Shown here piece by piece: positions 62,946-64,000 of a stretch of DNA of 64,000 nucleotides. Numbering within the stretch: position 1 is the stretch's first letter; every line of letters begins with the position of its first letter. Under the pieces are notes generated by a model. It was given only the letters and a program-made list of their open reading frames with translations, was not told where the DNA came from and searched no databases. The DNA is from Pontibacter sp. FD36 (GTDB lineage Bacteria; Bacteroidota; Bacteroidia; Cytophagales; Hymenobacteraceae), in assembly GCF_015686655.1 (NCBI RefSeq), contig NZ_JADPMP010000002.1, forward strand, positions 310,001 to 374,000, given 5' to 3'. Made by a program: the position numbers and the translations under genes.

Positions 62946-63131
62946 TTATGACTGCTTCTGACCTGGTTTTTCGGTTTTAGGCACGCCGTTGAACTCGTTT
63001 TCGAATAGCATGCGAACGGCTGGTGTATAGTCGTCGTCGTACTGTCCGGAGCGAACTGCCCACAGGAAAGCGGCCAGGAAACCAGCTGCTACAAGCACAC
63101 TGACAGCGATAAGAACAAATATGATATACAT
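62946..63131 (-). CDS. ccoS: cbb3 oxidase maturation protein CcoS
   Basis: A 61-residue protein with one N-terminal span (about 3-28) and the family's WAVRSGQYDDDYTPAVRMLF motif. The Gln-Tyr-Asp-Asp run after the span is the CcoS signature. It is needed for cofactor insertion into CcoN. It is 135 bp downstream of ccoI, with a tandem-repeat/hairpin stretch between, and about 145 bp upstream of ccoN. Confidence 0.95.
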   Translation of the reverse strand: MYIIFVLIAVSVLVAAGFLAAFLWAVRSGQYDDDYTPAVRMLFENEFNGVPKTEKPGQKQS

Positions 63132-63132
63132 G

Positions 63133-63266
63133 GTTAGTGAGTTAGTGAGTTAGTGAATGAGTGAGTGACTGAGTTAGTTATTGAATGAGTGAATTGGTTA
63201 AAGTGTGAATGTCTATACCTGCGAATATTATTCACTCATTCACCCAACCGCTCATTCACTCAATTA
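63133..63266. repeat. TTAGTGAG/GAATGAGT repeat tract with inverted copies between ccoI and ccoS
   Basis: At 63133-63195, short degenerate units (GTTAGTGA, GAATGAGT, GTGAGTGA) recur at about 8-bp steps. At 63230-63266 the same words occur in reverse complement (ATTCACTCATTCA and CTCATTCACTCA). TGAATGAGTGAAT at 63182-63194 pairs perfectly with 63230-63242 (13 bp, 35-nt loop). The loop contains a TATACCT word. Confidence 0.75.
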
Positions 63267-64000
63267 TCAAAGTCCCGCTTTTTTAGCTGCGTACTTCACG
63301 GAGAGTGTGGCGAAGGTCATCACGCTGAGCGTACTGATCGGCATCAGGATAGCGGATACGATCGGTGTAAAGAGCCCCATCACGGCCATGGTCAGTCCGA
63401 CCACGTTGTAAACCAGCGACACAGCGAAGGTCAACAGGATCAGCGTCATGGTCTTCTTGGAGAACTTCAGGAACAGGCTCAGTTTGTCAAATGACTCCGC
63501 ATCCAGGATAGCATCGCAGGAGGGTGAGAAGTTGGTGACGCTGTTGCTTAGGGCTATACCTGCATCACTCTGCTTCAGGGCACCGGCATCGTTGAGACCG
63601 TCCCCTACCATCAGCACCTGTCGATGATCCTGCTCTTTCAGCTTCTGGATGTACTCCAGTTTCTGAACCGGCGACTGATTGAAGTTCAGTTCTGCTTCGT
63701 TGCCGAGCAGTTCCCGTAGTCGTGCTTCTTCGTGGTCGTTGTCACCGGAGAGCACAGCGATCTTTTTTTCTTTCAGATCGCCCAGCACGCTGCTCAAACC
63801 ATTGCGGTATACATTGAAGAAGGTATAGTAACCCAGTACCACGCCATCTACAGACACATAAACTGTAGTTTTGAGGGTGTCTTTTTGCTTGTCTGCAGGT
63901 ACGCCGAGGTATGCTGCAGAACCAACACGCACCAGCATACCGTTCACTTCGCCAACCAGTCCTTTACCAGTATATTCCTGGAAACCAGTCACTGGAGCTG
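63267..64000 (-). CDS. ccoI: Heavy-metal P1B-type ATPase for oxidase copper supply (CcoI/FixI), C-terminal part
   Basis: The C-terminal 243 or so residues of a copper-exporting P1B ATPase; the start lies beyond the right edge. The visible part has the end of the nucleotide-binding domain (TGKGLVGEVNGMLVRVG), and the P-domain with VLSGDN, the lysine of SPVQKLEYIQKLK, and GDGLNDAGALKQSDAGIAL. The last two spans (about 185-230 of this fragment) follow, with PIVSAILMPISTLSVM near the metal site. The position directly before ccoS and ccoNO identifies it as CcoI. Confidence 0.9.
   Translation of the reverse strand, partial: APVTGFQEYTGKGLVGEVNGMLVRVGSAAYLGVPADKQKDTLKTTVYVSVDGVVLGYYTFFNVYRNGLSSVLGDLKEKKIAVLSGDNDHEEARLRELLGNEAELNFNQSPVQKLEYIQKLKEQDHRQVLMVGDGLNDAGALKQSDAGIALSNSVTNFSPSCDAILDAESFDKLSLFLKFSKKTMTLILLTFAVSLVYNVVGLTMAVMGLFTPIVSAILMPISTLSVMTFATLSVKYAAKKAGL

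Noticed and set aside
63133..63266. CRISPR array
   Set aside because: The units are about 8 bp, contiguous and degenerate, with no spacers and no cas genes nearby.

Overview
The window looks like a chromosomal segment of an aerobic member of the Bacteroidota, order Cytophagales, most probably a Hymenobacteraceae (Pontibacter-like) species. The evidence is the gene content (SusC-like and TonB-dependent receptors, DUF4249, DUF6660, fused CzcA-TolC, fused ccoNO, fused E1 alpha/beta), several promoters with the Bacteroidota -7 box TAnnTTTG, the general lack of Shine-Dalgarno sequences, frequent TTG starts, and a base composition near 50% GC. I see no rRNA, tRNA, CRISPR array, phage or insertion sequence.

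Layout. 1-5.3 kb (minus): a metal-efflux operon (DUF6660, a CzcA/CusA pump fused to a TolC-like channel, and an adaptor cut by the left edge). 5.6-8.2 kb (plus): an ECF sigma factor, a one-span anti-sigma-like protein and an outer-membrane barrel protein. 8.2-13.6 kb: an rRNA methyltransferase, a BamA/TamA-like lipoprotein and the E1 of a 2-oxoacid dehydrogenase. 13.8-18.7 kb (plus): hemF, a PAP2 phosphatase, and a TonB receptor paired with DUF4249. 18.7-30.1 kb: housekeeping genes (ribE, pcm, thioesterase, a HolD-like unknown, TlpA-type lipoprotein, gatB, alaS, merR, dprA, pabC-like). 30.1-41 kb: an orphan SusC-like receptor, an oxidoreductase, an SDR, thyA, a KefB-type antiporter, DUF4136, a CoA-transferase and DUF1206, then about 500 bp of gene remnants. 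41.6-48.8 kb: signalling genes (NtrC-type regulator, PAS kinase, large hybrid kinase). 48.8-54.8 kb: a peptidase/racemase pair, then a membrane operon (DUF2254, DUF389, ion channel). 54.8-64 kb (minus): a cbb3 oxidase locus, ccoI-ccoS-ccoNO-ccoQ-ccoP-ccoG-ccoH-safE, followed by a universal stress protein and a Crp-like protein without a DNA-binding domain.

How it works together. The right end encodes a complete high-affinity cbb3 oxidase with its copper and assembly factors. The starts of its two units, ccoNOQP and ccoGH-safE-usp, carry the same promoter module: a 46-bp element with 45 identities plus an upstream-spaced -7 box, containing two TGAY-N4-RTCA boxes at about -41 and -63. This is the arrangement expected of a Crp/Fnr-family activator, so subunits and assembly factors are probably switched together by oxygen.

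Two signals stand out beyond the genes. One is that duplicated cco operator. The other is a 7-mer, AGGTATA (TATACCT on the other strand; extended CAGGTATAG), which I find close to 100 times by eye, in both orientations, all reading frames and between genes; about 8 would be expected by chance.
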